Shown here piece by piece: positions 1-7,056 of a stretch of DNA of 23,514 nucleotides. Source of the DNA: Pseudomonadota bacterium (GTDB lineage: Bacteria > Pseudomonadota > Gammaproteobacteria > Burkholderiales > Burkholderiaceae); NCBI GenBank assembly GCA_029777935.1, contig JAKORH010000071.1, positions 1 through 23,514 of the forward strand, in the 5' to 3' direction. The notes under the pieces were generated by a model. It saw only the letters and a list, made by a program, of their open reading frames with translations, did not search any database and was not told the origin of the DNA. Position 1 is the first letter of the stretch. Every line of letters starts with the position of its first letter. The position numbers were made by a program, and so were the translations under genes.

Positions 1-42
1 AGCCTGCCAACGACGTAGACGCCGGCTTCTCGTCGAAACCCT

Positions 43-151
43 GCGGGGTGGGGTCGCATTGGGCGCATAACGTTGTTGCGTCTCGGGTCCTTGCATGAGC
101 AATGGTCCCCTCGACGCGCCTAGTTCTGCGCCCAATGCGGCCCCGCCGCGA
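43..151. repeat. Long imperfect inverted repeat upstream of flhB
   Basis: The arm at 43-67 and the reverse complement of 127-151 match at 21 of 25 positions. The inner 18 positions (50-67 against 127-144) differ at one base only. The 59-nt loop holds further pairing: GCGTC at 78-82 with GACGC at 113-117, and TTGC/GCAA around an ATGA loop. The whole stretch could fold into one long hairpin or cruciform. No ORF is associated with it. It may be a small non-autonomous element, an IS remnant or the terminator of a gene lying outside the window; the sequence does not decide between them. Confidence 0.6.
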
Positions 152-274
152 CCGCCGTGGACTCCGAGATAGGTTCTAGCATCGGCGCGGCGAGTGGCGC
201 CCTTGAGACGCACGCGCGCGCGAATTGGGATGTGATTACCACGCAATTCCACGCTTCGGCGCCGGGCGCCGCCC

Positions 275-301
275 TAAAGTGGCCGGCAGTTGCGCCGATA
301 T
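275..301 (+). promoter_or_regulatory. FliA (sigma-28) promoter of the flhB operon
   Basis: TAAAGTGG (275-282), an 11-nt spacer and GCCGATAT (294-301) closely match the enterobacterial FliA consensus TAAAGTTT-N11-GCCGATAA, at 6/8 and 7/8 positions with the exact spacing. Transcription would begin near 308, giving a leader of about 75 nt before flhB. The operon it drives ends in fliA itself, so this is a candidate positive autoregulatory promoter. Confidence 0.85.
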
Positions 302-382
302 TTGTCGATTAGGCCGGCGCGCGCATTCGAATAATGGCGACATCCGAAACGGAGGTCGCCTGCCACCGCAGGCAACGCTTGC

Positions 383-1516
383 ATGGCCGAAGAAAGCGGA
401 CAGGAACGCACGCTGCCGCCGACCGCAAAGCGGCTGGCGGATGCGCGCCGCGAAGGGCAGGTGCCCCGCTCGCGCGATCTGGCGCACCTGCTGCTGCTCG
501 GCGGCGCGGCCGCGGCGCTCGTGCTGCTCGGTGCGCCGCTCGCCGACGCGGGCCTGGAGATCGTCAGCACCGGTCTGACCTTCGACGCGCAGACGCTCGC
601 CGATCCAGCACGAATCACGGCGCGCCTCGGCGATCTGCTGGCGCTCGGCGCATGGTCGTGGTTGCCGCTGGCGGCGATCCTGCTCGTGGCGGCGCTCGCC
701 GCGCCGCTCGCGGTCGGCGGCTGGATGTTCGTGCCGCACATGGCGAGCTTCAAGCCGGAACGTCTGAGCCCGCTCGGCGGCTTCGGCCGCATGCTGTCAA
801 TGGCGTCGCTGGTTGAACTCGCCAAGGTCATGCTGGTCGCTTTGCTGCTGGCCGCGGTCGGCGGGTGGTTCGTCTACACGCGCATGCCCGAGTTCGCACA
901 GCTCGCGCACGAGAGCCTGCCGGCCGCGCTCGCTCACTTCGGAACGCTGCTGGCGCTCGGTTTCGGCACGCTGGTGGCCACGCTGGCGGCCACCGCGGCG
1001 ATCGACGTGCCGTTCCAGATCTTCCGCCATCGCTCGAAGTTGAAGATGACGCTGGAAGAGGTGCGGCGCGAGAACAAGGAGACCGAAGGCGATCCGCACA
1101 TCAAGGCGCGCATTCGCAGCCTGCAGCGCGAGCTGGCGCGCAAGCGGATGATGGCCGCGGTGCCGAAGGCCGATGTCGTCGTCACCAACCCGACCCACTT
1201 CGCGGTCGCGATCAAGTATCTCGAAGGTCGCCACGCCGCGCCGGTCGTGGTCGCGAAGGGCGCCGATGCGGTCGCCGACAAGATCAAGGAGCTGGCGCGT
1301 TCGCACAGCGTGCCGCAGCTCGAAGCGCCGCCGCTGGCGCGCGCCCTGTATCGCCATGTCGAGATCGGCGCCGAGATCCCGGCCGCGCTGTACACGGCGG
1401 TGGCGCAGGTGCTCGCATACGTGTTCGGCCTGAAGCGCGGCGTGCACGCCGCCCCGCCGGCGGACATCGAGGTGCCGGACGGAATGGATCCGCTTGCGCC
1501 ACGCACTTGCGCGTGA
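383..1516 (+). CDS. flhB: Flagellar export gate protein FlhB
   Basis: FlhB is the inner-membrane export-gate component that switches substrate class from rod/hook to filament proteins after self-cleavage. The 377-aa length is normal for the family. The N-terminus (EESGQERTLPPTAKRL, then ARREGQVPRSRDL) is characteristic. Four hydrophobic stretches lie near residues 30-50, 90-115, 140-165 and 180-205. The cytoplasmic domain carries the autocleavage motif N269-P270-T271-H272, at the same residue number as in Salmonella FlhB. The ATG at 383 is chosen because the family N-terminus begins there; the ribosome-binding site is weak (AGG at 370-372). flhA follows 11 nt after the stop. A sigma-28 promoter lies upstream. 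Confidence 0.97.
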   Translation: MAEESGQERTLPPTAKRLADARREGQVPRSRDLAHLLLLGGAAAALVLLGAPLADAGLEIVSTGLTFDAQTLADPARITARLGDLLALGAWSWLPLAAILLVAALAAPLAVGGWMFVPHMASFKPERLSPLGGFGRMLSMASLVELAKVMLVALLLAAVGGWFVYTRMPEFAQLAHESLPAALAHFGTLLALGFGTLVATLAATAAIDVPFQIFRHRSKLKMTLEEVRRENKETEGDPHIKARIRSLQRELARKRMMAAVPKADVVVTNPTHFAVAIKYLEGRHAAPVVVAKGADAVADKIKELARSHSVPQLEAPPLARALYRHVEIGAEIPAALYTAVAQVLAYVFGLKRGVHAAPPADIEVPDGMDPLAPRTCA

Positions 1517-1527
1517 ACCGAGGACGC

Positions 1528-3609
1528 ATGAACCCCGTTGTCGCCGCGTTGAATCACCCGTTCCTGCGCCAGGTCCCCTGGCAGGCGCTCGCGATTCCGA
1601 TCCTGGTCTTCATGGTGCTCGCCATGATGATCCTGCCGCTGCCGCCGTTCCTGCTCGACCTGCTGTTCACGTTCAACATCGCGGTCGCGCTGGTGGTGAT
1701 GATGGTCGCGGTGTACACGAAGAAGCCGCTGGAGTTCGCGGCGTTTCCGGTCGTGCTGCTGCTGACCACGCTGCTGCGGTTGAGCCTGAACGTCGCCTCC
1801 ACGCGCGCGGTGCTGATGCAGGGTCACACCGGGCCGGCAGCGGCCGGCCATGTGATCGAGTCGTTCGGCCACTTCGTGATCGGCGGCAACATTGCCGTCG
1901 GCCTGATCGTGTTCTCGATCCTGGTGGTGATCAACTTCGTCGTCGTCACCAAGGGCGCGGGCCGCATCGCCGAGGTCGCCGCGCGCTTCACGCTCGATGC
2001 GATGCCGGGCAAGCAGATGGCGATCGACGCGGACCTGAACGCCGGCATCATCGATGACAAGGAAGCGCGCCGCCGCCGCACCGAGATCGCGCAGGAAGCC
2101 GAGTTCTACGGCGCGATGGACGGCGCCAGCAAGTACGTCCGCGGCGACGCGGTGGCCGGCATCCTGATCCTGTTCATCAACCTGATCGGCGGTATCGCGA
2201 TCGGCACGATCTGGCACGGCATGGGCATGGCCGATGCCGCCGACGACTACGTGCTGCTGTCGATCGGCGACGGCCTGGTGGCGATGATTCCGGGGCTGGT
2301 GATCTCGATCGCGGCGGGCCTCATCGTGTCGCGCGTCGGCAAGGAGGAAGAAGACCTCGGCGCACAGATGGCGGGCCAGCTCTTCAAGGCGCCGCGCGTG
2401 CTCGGCATCACGAGCGCGATCCTCGGCGTGCTCGGCGTGATCCCGGGCATGCCGTGGTTCGTGTTCCTGCTGTTCGCCGCGATGGCCGGCTACGCCGCGT
2501 GGTTCCTGTCGCGGCGCGCGGCGCAGCAGCGGGCGCAGGCGCAGCCGGTGCCGGCCGAAGTGCTGCCCGCGAACGAAGCGAGCTGGGACGACGTGCAGCC
2601 GGTCGACGTGCTGGGCCTCGAGGTCGGCTACCGGCTGATCCCGCTGGTCGACAAGGGGCAGGACGGCGAGCTGCTCAAGCGCATCAAGGCGCTGCGCAAG
2701 AAGTTCGCGCAGGAGATCGGCTTCCTGCCGCCGCCGGTGCACATCCGCGACAACCTCGATCTGAAGCCCAGCGGCTATCGGGTGCTGCTGAAGGGCGTGG
2801 CGATCGGCGAGGGCGAGGCGTTCAACGGCATGCTGCTGGCGATCAATCCCGGCGGCGTGACTCAGACTGTACCCGGCAGCGCGACGCGCGATCCGGCGTT
2901 CGGCCTGCCGGCGATCTGGATCGAGCCCGGCACGCGCGACGCCGCGCAGGTGCTCGGCTACACCGTGGTCGACTGCGCGACGGTCGTTGCGACCCACATC
3001 AATCACCTGCTGTTGTCGCACGCGGGCCAGTTGCTCGGCCGGCAGGAGACACAGGCGCTGCTGGACCACATCGGCAAGTCGATGCCGAAACTGATCGACG
3101 ACCTGGTGCCCAAGGTGATACCGCTTGCGACCCTGCAGCGCGTGCTGGCGAACCTGCTCGACGAGGGCATCCACATCCGCGACCTGCGCACGATCGTCGA
3201 GACGCTGGCCGACTTCGGCGCCCGCACGACCGATGCGCACGAACTGACCGCGCATGTGCGCGCCGCGCTGCGCGCGACGATCGCGCAGACGTTGTTCGGC
3301 ACAACGAAGGAGCTGGCCGTGATTGCGCTCGACCCGGAGCTGGAGAAGGTGCTGACGCAATCGCTCGGCGGCGGCGACAGTGCGATCGAGCCGGGGCTGG
3401 TCGACCTGATCCAGCGCGGCGCCGCCGCGGCCACGCAGCGCCAGGAGGACCTGGGGCTGGCGCCTTCCCTGCTGGTGCCCGACAAATTGCGCGTGCCGCT
3501 GGCGCGCCTGCTGAAGCGCGCCGCCCCGCGCCTGCGCGTGCTCGGCCACGCCGAGGTTCCCGACACGTCGACGATCCGCGTCAGCACCGTGCTCGGGGGT
3601 GCCGCGTGA
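1528..3609 (+). CDS. flhA: Flagellar export gate protein FlhA
   Basis: FlhA is the largest subunit of the flagellar type III export gate. Its membrane half forms the proton-driven channel, and its cytoplasmic half docks chaperone-substrate complexes. The 693-aa length is normal. The N-terminal half holds multiple hydrophobic segments and the FHIPEP family signature region (LLRLSLNVASTRAVL, then KGAGRIAEVAARF and MPGKQMAIDADLNAG). The soluble C-terminal domain occupies roughly residues 350-693. The ATG at 1528 is preceded by GAGG at 1520-1523, and the residues MNPVVAALNHPFLRQ fit the family start. An open frame extends far upstream but overlaps flhB and is not coding. The gene is followed by a 209-nt repeat-filled gap before flhF. 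Confidence 0.97.
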   Translation: MNPVVAALNHPFLRQVPWQALAIPILVFMVLAMMILPLPPFLLDLLFTFNIAVALVVMMVAVYTKKPLEFAAFPVVLLLTTLLRLSLNVASTRAVLMQGHTGPAAAGHVIESFGHFVIGGNIAVGLIVFSILVVINFVVVTKGAGRIAEVAARFTLDAMPGKQMAIDADLNAGIIDDKEARRRRTEIAQEAEFYGAMDGASKYVRGDAVAGILILFINLIGGIAIGTIWHGMGMADAADDYVLLSIGDGLVAMIPGLVISIAAGLIVSRVGKEEEDLGAQMAGQLFKAPRVLGITSAILGVLGVIPGMPWFVFLLFAAMAGYAAWFLSRRAAQQRAQAQPVPAEVLPANEASWDDVQPVDVLGLEVGYRLIPLVDKGQDGELLKRIKALRKKFAQEIGFLPPPVHIRDNLDLKPSGYRVLLKGVAIGEGEAFNGMLLAINPGGVTQTVPGSATRDPAFGLPAIWIEPGTRDAAQVLGYTVVDCATVVATHINHLLLSHAGQLLGRQETQALLDHIGKSMPKLIDDLVPKVIPLATLQRVLANLLDEGIHIRDLRTIVETLADFGARTTDAHELTAHVRAALRATIAQTLFGTTKELAVIALDPELEKVLTQSLGGGDSAIEPGLVDLIQRGAAAATQRQEDLGLAPSLLVPDKLRVPLARLLKRAAPRLRVLGHAEVPDTSTIRVSTVLGGAA

Positions 3610-3628
3610 TTCCCCCTCTGCAATCCGT

Positions 3629-3702
3629 GGTGACCTTCCCGCGCAAACGGGAATCCAGCCCGCACCACGCTCACTGGATGCCCGCTTCCGCGGGCATGAC
3701 AC
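3629..3702. repeat. REP-like element, copy 1 of a tandem pair
   Basis: This 74-nt unit has two inward-facing arms, each a hairpin: TTCCCG/CGGGAA near the left end, and TGCCCGC-TTCC-GCGGGCA near the right end. The arms share the outer consensus GTGTCAT...ATCCAG in opposite orientation. It lies in the flhA-flhF gap. The same family recurs at 3709, 7724, 7815 and 12309 with compensatory base changes in the stems, which supports conserved structure. Confidence 0.85.
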
Positions 3703-3708
3703 GGCGGC

Positions 3709-3782
3709 GGTGTCTTTCCCGCGCAAACGGGAATCCAGCCGGTGCCACGCTCACTGGATGCCCGCGTTCGCGGGCATGACAC
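3709..3782. repeat. REP-like element, copy 2 of a tandem pair
   Basis: This is a near-identical copy of the unit starting 80 nt upstream. The left arm is TTCCCG/CGGGAA. The right hairpin is TGCCCGC-GTTC-GCGGGCA, with a loop different from copy 1 (TTCC). The pair looks like a recent tandem duplication with a 6-nt spacer. Confidence 0.85.
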
Positions 3783-3789
3783 CCGCTCG

Positions 3790-3817
3790 ATCTTCAATCC
3801 TCAATCCTCGATCCTCA
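3790..3817. repeat. Heptamer tandem array (ATCCTCR) next to the flhF start
   Basis: Four contiguous 7-nt units occur: ATCTTCA, ATCCTCA, ATCCTCG and ATCCTCA. They end one base before the flhF ATG. In this orientation the array is pyrimidine-rich and gives no Shine-Dalgarno sequence. The reverse-complement unit (YGAGGAT) is found at the flgE-flgF junction. Confidence 0.8.
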
Positions 3818-3818
3818 A

Positions 3819-5330
3819 ATGACCATCCGACGATTCACCGCCGCGAATGCGCGCGACGCGCTGGCGCAGGTCAAGCGCGAACTCGGCGAGGACGCGCTCG
3901 TCATCTCCAACCGCGCGTTGACCGGCGGGCGAGTGGAAATTCTCGCGGCCGGGCCCGACGCGATGGACGCGCTGGTCGAATACGCGCGCGCGCCGCGCAA
4001 CGCGCGCGTACCGGAGCGGCCGCCCGCGAACGCATGCGCAACCGAGGCGGCGCCGAAGGTGGAGACGTTCAGCGATTTCCTGCGCCGGCAGGGCCGCACG
4101 CAGAGCGCGCCGCCGGCCGACATTGCGATCCAGCGCCCGGTGGGCACCGACATGTATCGGCAGGTCGCGCAGGAGGCCGTGCCGCCGGCGCCGCTGTCGG
4201 TGCCGGTCCATGCGGCGCCGATCCATGCGGCGCCGATGCAGGCCGCGCCGGTCCAGGCTGCGCCGGTCCAGGCCATTCCGGCCGTCGCGCCTGCGGCTGC
4301 GACCCTTCCAGCGCCGGCGGTGTTCCGCCCGCGCGCCGAGCCGGTGGCAGCGCCGGTCGCGCCGCGCAGCGACGCGCGGCTGCTGGAGGAACTGCAGGGC
4401 ATGCGCGCGCTGCTGCTCGAACAGATGGCGACGATGTCGGCCGCCAGTTCCGCCGCCGAACTGCAGCGGCGCAATCCGGTGCAGGTGCGCGTGATGACGC
4501 GGCTGCTGTCGGCGGGTTTCTCGACCGAAGTGGCGCGCCACATCACCGATCACCTGCCGGCCGACACCACACTCGCCGTCTGCGAGCAGTGGCTGCACGA
4601 CGTGCTGCGGCTGAACCTGCGCTGCACCGCCGGGAACGACAGCATGATCGAGCGCGGCGGCGTGTTTGCGCTCGTCGGCCCGACCGGGGTCGGCAAGACG
4701 ACCACGGTGGCCAAGCTCGCCGCACGCTTCGCGGTCAAGTACGGCGCCGCGCAGCTCGGGTTGGTCACGCTCGATGCCTACCGCGTCGGCGCGCACGAGC
4801 AGTTGCGCGCCTACGGCCGCATCCTCGGTGTCCCGGTTCACCTCGCGCAGGACGCGGTGACGCTGGCCGAGGTGCTGGCGGCGATGGCGCACAAGCGGCT
4901 GGTGCTGATCGATACCTGCGGCGTGTCGCAGCGGGACGAGCGGCTCGCGGAGATGCTGGCGATCCTCGAGCAGGCCGGCACGCCGCGCCGTCCCGTGCAG
5001 CGCGTGCTGCTGCTGAACGCCGCTTCGCACGCGGAAACGCTCGAGGCGGTCGCGCGCGCCTGGCGCGCGCGCGACGCGGGCGCGGCGATCCTGACCAAGC
5101 TCGACGAGGCGGTGCGCATCGGCGGTGCGCTCGACTGCGCGCTGCGCCACAAGCTCGTGATCATGGGCGCCACGGACGGCCAGCGCGTGCCGGAGGACTG
5201 GCGAACGGCCGACGGCGACGAGTTCGCACGGCTGGCGCTTGCGCCGGGCGGCGCGCCGTTCGCGTTCAGCGACGACGAGGCGGCGCTGCTCGCCACGTCG
5301 CAGCGCGCAGTGCAACCGCTGCTCGCGTGA
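3819..5330 (+). CDS. flhF: Flagellar SRP-type GTPase FlhF
   Basis: FlhF is an SRP-family GTPase that sets the site of flagellar assembly at the membrane. The 503-aa product has the family N-terminus (MTIRRFTAANARDALAQVK and GEDALVISNR), a long Pro/Ala-rich linker at about residues 85-185, and a C-terminal NG domain. Visible GTPase motifs are the P-loop GPTGVGKT at 287-294, DTCG at 365-368 (usually DTAG) and TKLD at 426-429. The linker holds four AAPxx pentapeptides encoded by a 15-bp tandem repeat. The start is fixed by the family N-terminus, although no Shine-Dalgarno sequence is visible because heptamer repeats occupy the leader. The flhG-like gene begins 8 nt after the stop. Confidence 0.96.
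   Translation: MTIRRFTAANARDALAQVKRELGEDALVISNRALTGGRVEILAAGPDAMDALVEYARAPRNARVPERPPANACATEAAPKVETFSDFLRRQGRTQSAPPADIAIQRPVGTDMYRQVAQEAVPPAPLSVPVHAAPIHAAPMQAAPVQAAPVQAIPAVAPAAATLPAPAVFRPRAEPVAAPVAPRSDARLLEELQGMRALLLEQMATMSAASSAAELQRRNPVQVRVMTRLLSAGFSTEVARHITDHLPADTTLAVCEQWLHDVLRLNLRCTAGNDSMIERGGVFALVGPTGVGKTTTVAKLAARFAVKYGAAQLGLVTLDAYRVGAHEQLRAYGRILGVPVHLAQDAVTLAEVLAAMAHKRLVLIDTCGVSQRDERLAEMLAILEQAGTPRRPVQRVLLLNAASHAETLEAVARAWRARDAGAAILTKLDEAVRIGGALDCALRHKLVIMGATDGQRVPEDWRTADGDEFARLALAPGGAPFAFSDDEAALLATSQRAVQPLLA
4212..4271 (+). repeat. 15-bp tandem repeat inside flhF
   Basis: Four in-frame 15-nt units encode AAPIH, AAPMQ, AAPVQ and AAPVQ (residues 132-151 of FlhF). The unit is a multiple of three, so copy-number change would alter linker length without breaking the frame. 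Confidence 0.8.
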
Positions 5331-5338
5331 GGGCGGCG

Positions 5339-6094
5339 ATGGAAGGATTGCTGCGGTTCGCCCAACCCGAATTCGAGGACCAGGCGGCCGGCCTGCGCCG
5401 CCTGTTCGCCCGGCGCGGTGTACGCATGCTGCCGGTACTGGTGCCGGGCGAGCGCTGCGAAGCGCGCGCGGTGTGGCTGACCAAGCTCGCCGAGGGATTC
5501 GCGCGCCACGGCAGCCGCACGCTGGTGGTCGACGCCGCGCGCGTGCAGGTCGCGGCCGCGATCGGGCTGCGCGCGCGCTACGACCTCGCGCACGCGCAAC
5601 GCGGCGAGTGTGCGATCGGTGCGGCGCTGCTGGACGCCGCGCCGGGACTCGCCGTGCTGCCGGCCGCGCGCGCGCTCGACCACGCGGTGCGCACACGCAC
5701 GCCGCTGGCGCAGGTGCTCGCAACGTGCATGGCGGCGCCGCGCAGTTTCGACCTCGTGCTGCTGCTGATCCCGGCCGCGTTCGCGGGCCTCGTGCCGGCC
5801 GGCGACGTGCTGGCACCGGTGCAGCCGACGCGCAGCGACGTGGCCGCCGTGCTGGCCGAGATCCGGCACGCGAACGAACTGGCGGACAACCTCGAATTCC
5901 GCCTGCTTTTTCTCGGAATCGAAGAGGCCGTCGCCTATACGCTGTCGCAGAGGATGGCGGCGTCGGCCGCGCTGTGGTCGACCGCGCCGGTGAGTTTCGG
6001 CGCGGCCGCGCTGGTCGCGCGCGATCTGGCGCGCGCGGTGCGCACCGCCGCCACCTGGAACCTGGCCGAGCTGAAAACGGAGACTGCGAGTTGA
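5339..6094 (+). CDS. flhG: Degenerate FlhG/FleN (MinD-like) protein lacking Walker A
   Basis: This 251-aa protein occupies the flhG/fleN position between flhF and fliA. FlhG normally is a MinD-type ATPase that controls flagellar number and stimulates FlhF GTPase. Its N-terminus keeps the DQAAGLR motif (residues 14-20), the known FlhF-activating helix motif DQAxxLR. The Rossmann-like pattern is recognisable: strand MLPVLVP at 30-36, TLVVDAA at 61-67, then FDLVLLLIPA and VLAPVQPTRSDVAAV. However, the P-loop GKGGVGKT is replaced by a stretch around PGERCEARA (36-44) without the lysines or glycines, and the Walker B aspartate region is hydrophobic. The ATG at 5339 has an AGGG ribosome-binding site. 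The stop TGA overlaps the TTG start of fliA. ATP binding is unlikely. Confidence 0.85.
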   Translation: MEGLLRFAQPEFEDQAAGLRRLFARRGVRMLPVLVPGERCEARAVWLTKLAEGFARHGSRTLVVDAARVQVAAAIGLRARYDLAHAQRGECAIGAALLDAAPGLAVLPAARALDHAVRTRTPLAQVLATCMAAPRSFDLVLLLIPAAFAGLVPAGDVLAPVQPTRSDVAAVLAEIRHANELADNLEFRLLFLGIEEAVAYTLSQRMAASAALWSTAPVSFGAAALVARDLARAVRTAATWNLAELKTETAS

Positions 6095-6822
6095 AGCACG
6101 AGGCGTTCGTCTACAGCGCACGCGGCACGCTGGACCGGCAGGGCTGGATCAACCAGTACGCGCCGCTCGTGCGACGGCTGGCGCACCAGATGATCGCGCG
6201 CCTGCCGGCCAACGTCGAGCTGGACGACATGATCCAGGCCGGCATGATCGGCCTGATGGACGCGATCGGGCGCTTCGAGGAATCGCAGGGCGTGGCGTTC
6301 GAGGCCTACGCCGCCAGCCGCATCCGCGGCGCGATGCTCGACGAGTTGCGCGCCGGCGACTGGCTGCCGAGAAGCGCGCGCAAGAGCCAGCGCGAGATCG
6401 AGAACGCGGTGCATAGGCTGGAGGGACGGCTGAAGCGCGCGCCGACCGAAGCCGAGATCGCACGCGAGCTGGCGATCCCGGTGGCCGAATACCAGGAGAT
6501 GCTGAACGACGCGCGCGGCGCGCAGTTGATCCATTTCGACGACCTCGGCCACGACGGCGACGACGAGGACTACCTCGAGCGCCACATCGCCGACGACGGC
6601 GGCGATCCTTCGAGCATCCTGCGCGACAAGCGATTCCGGACGGCGCTGGTGGCGGCGATCGAGGAACTGCCGGAGCGCGAGAAGCTCCTGATGAGCCTGT
6701 ACTACGACCAGGACATGAATCTGAAGGAGATCGGCGCCGTGCTCGGCGTGACCGAGTCGCGCGTGTGCCAGTTGCATAGCCAGGCCGTGGCGCGGCTGCG
6801 GGCCAGGCTGAAGAGCTGGTAG
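6091..6822 (+). CDS. fliA: Flagellar sigma factor FliA (sigma-28)
   Basis: FliA is the RNA polymerase sigma factor for late flagellar genes. The 243-aa product has region 2 (NVELDDMIQAGMIGLMDAI, then SRIRGAMLDELRAGDW), region 3 (RAPTEAEIARELAIPVAEY) and region 4 (LPEREKLLMSLYYDQDMNLKEIGAVLGVTESRVCQLHSQA). The first in-frame ATG would delete part of region 2. The start is therefore taken as the TTG at 6091, which sits 8 nt after GGAG (6079-6082), overlaps the flhG stop in TTGA, and gives a family-like leader (LKHEAFVYSARG). Matching promoters lie before flhB, flgA, flgM and flgK, and its inhibitor FlgM is encoded nearby. Confidence 0.95.
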   Translation: MKHEAFVYSARGTLDRQGWINQYAPLVRRLAHQMIARLPANVELDDMIQAGMIGLMDAIGRFEESQGVAFEAYAASRIRGAMLDELRAGDWLPRSARKSQREIENAVHRLEGRLKRAPTEAEIARELAIPVAEYQEMLNDARGAQLIHFDDLGHDGDDEDYLERHIADDGGDPSSILRDKRFRTALVAAIEELPEREKLLMSLYYDQDMNLKEIGAVLGVTESRVCQLHSQAVARLRARLKSW

Positions 6823-6967
6823 CCGGCTTCGACGAGATCAGCCGGAGATCGAGTTCCGCCGACAGTCGTCGCGGGCAGAGAACTCCACATGCAGATCGGG
6901 TCTTCCCATCCGCATCGCGCTCGCTTCCTCATTCTGCGCGATCCGCGGCACCTCGCGGTGCGGTTGT

Positions 6968-6984
6968 GGTCGAATTGTTCGACC
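6968..6984. promoter_or_regulatory. 17-bp palindrome, candidate operator
   Basis: GGTCGAA-TTG-TTCGACC has perfect 7-bp arms about a 3-nt centre. It lies about 75 nt upstream of the preferred response-regulator start, in a 234-nt stretch (6823-7056) that I otherwise regard as non-coding. That stretch also holds CCGGCT-N11-AGCCGG just after fliA (6823-6845), a weak hairpin. The palindrome could bind the response regulator itself or another dimeric repressor; no specific regulator is recognised. Confidence 0.4.
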
Positions 6985-7056
6985 CGGGAGATTCGCAAGA
7001 TCGTTTCGTACCAGTCCGGCGGGACAAGGCAAGCTTCCGGACTGGACAGCACGGTG

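Noticed and set aside
43..151. Integron attC-like site
   Set aside because: The arms lack the RYYYAAC and GTTRRRY core sites in the required positions, and there is no integrase or cassette.
934..3726. 930-codon open frame on the minus strand across flhB and flhA
   Set aside because: It is a shadow of flhB and flhA with repetitive Arg/His/Gln composition and no recognisable motif.
3629..3782. CRISPR-like repeats in the flhA-flhF gap
   Set aside because: Only two units, palindromic REP architecture, and no unique spacers of regular length.
6889..7056. Longer response-regulator start at 6889
   Set aside because: The extra 56 residues show no receiver-domain homology and cover a perfect palindrome; receiver domains normally begin within a few residues of the start.
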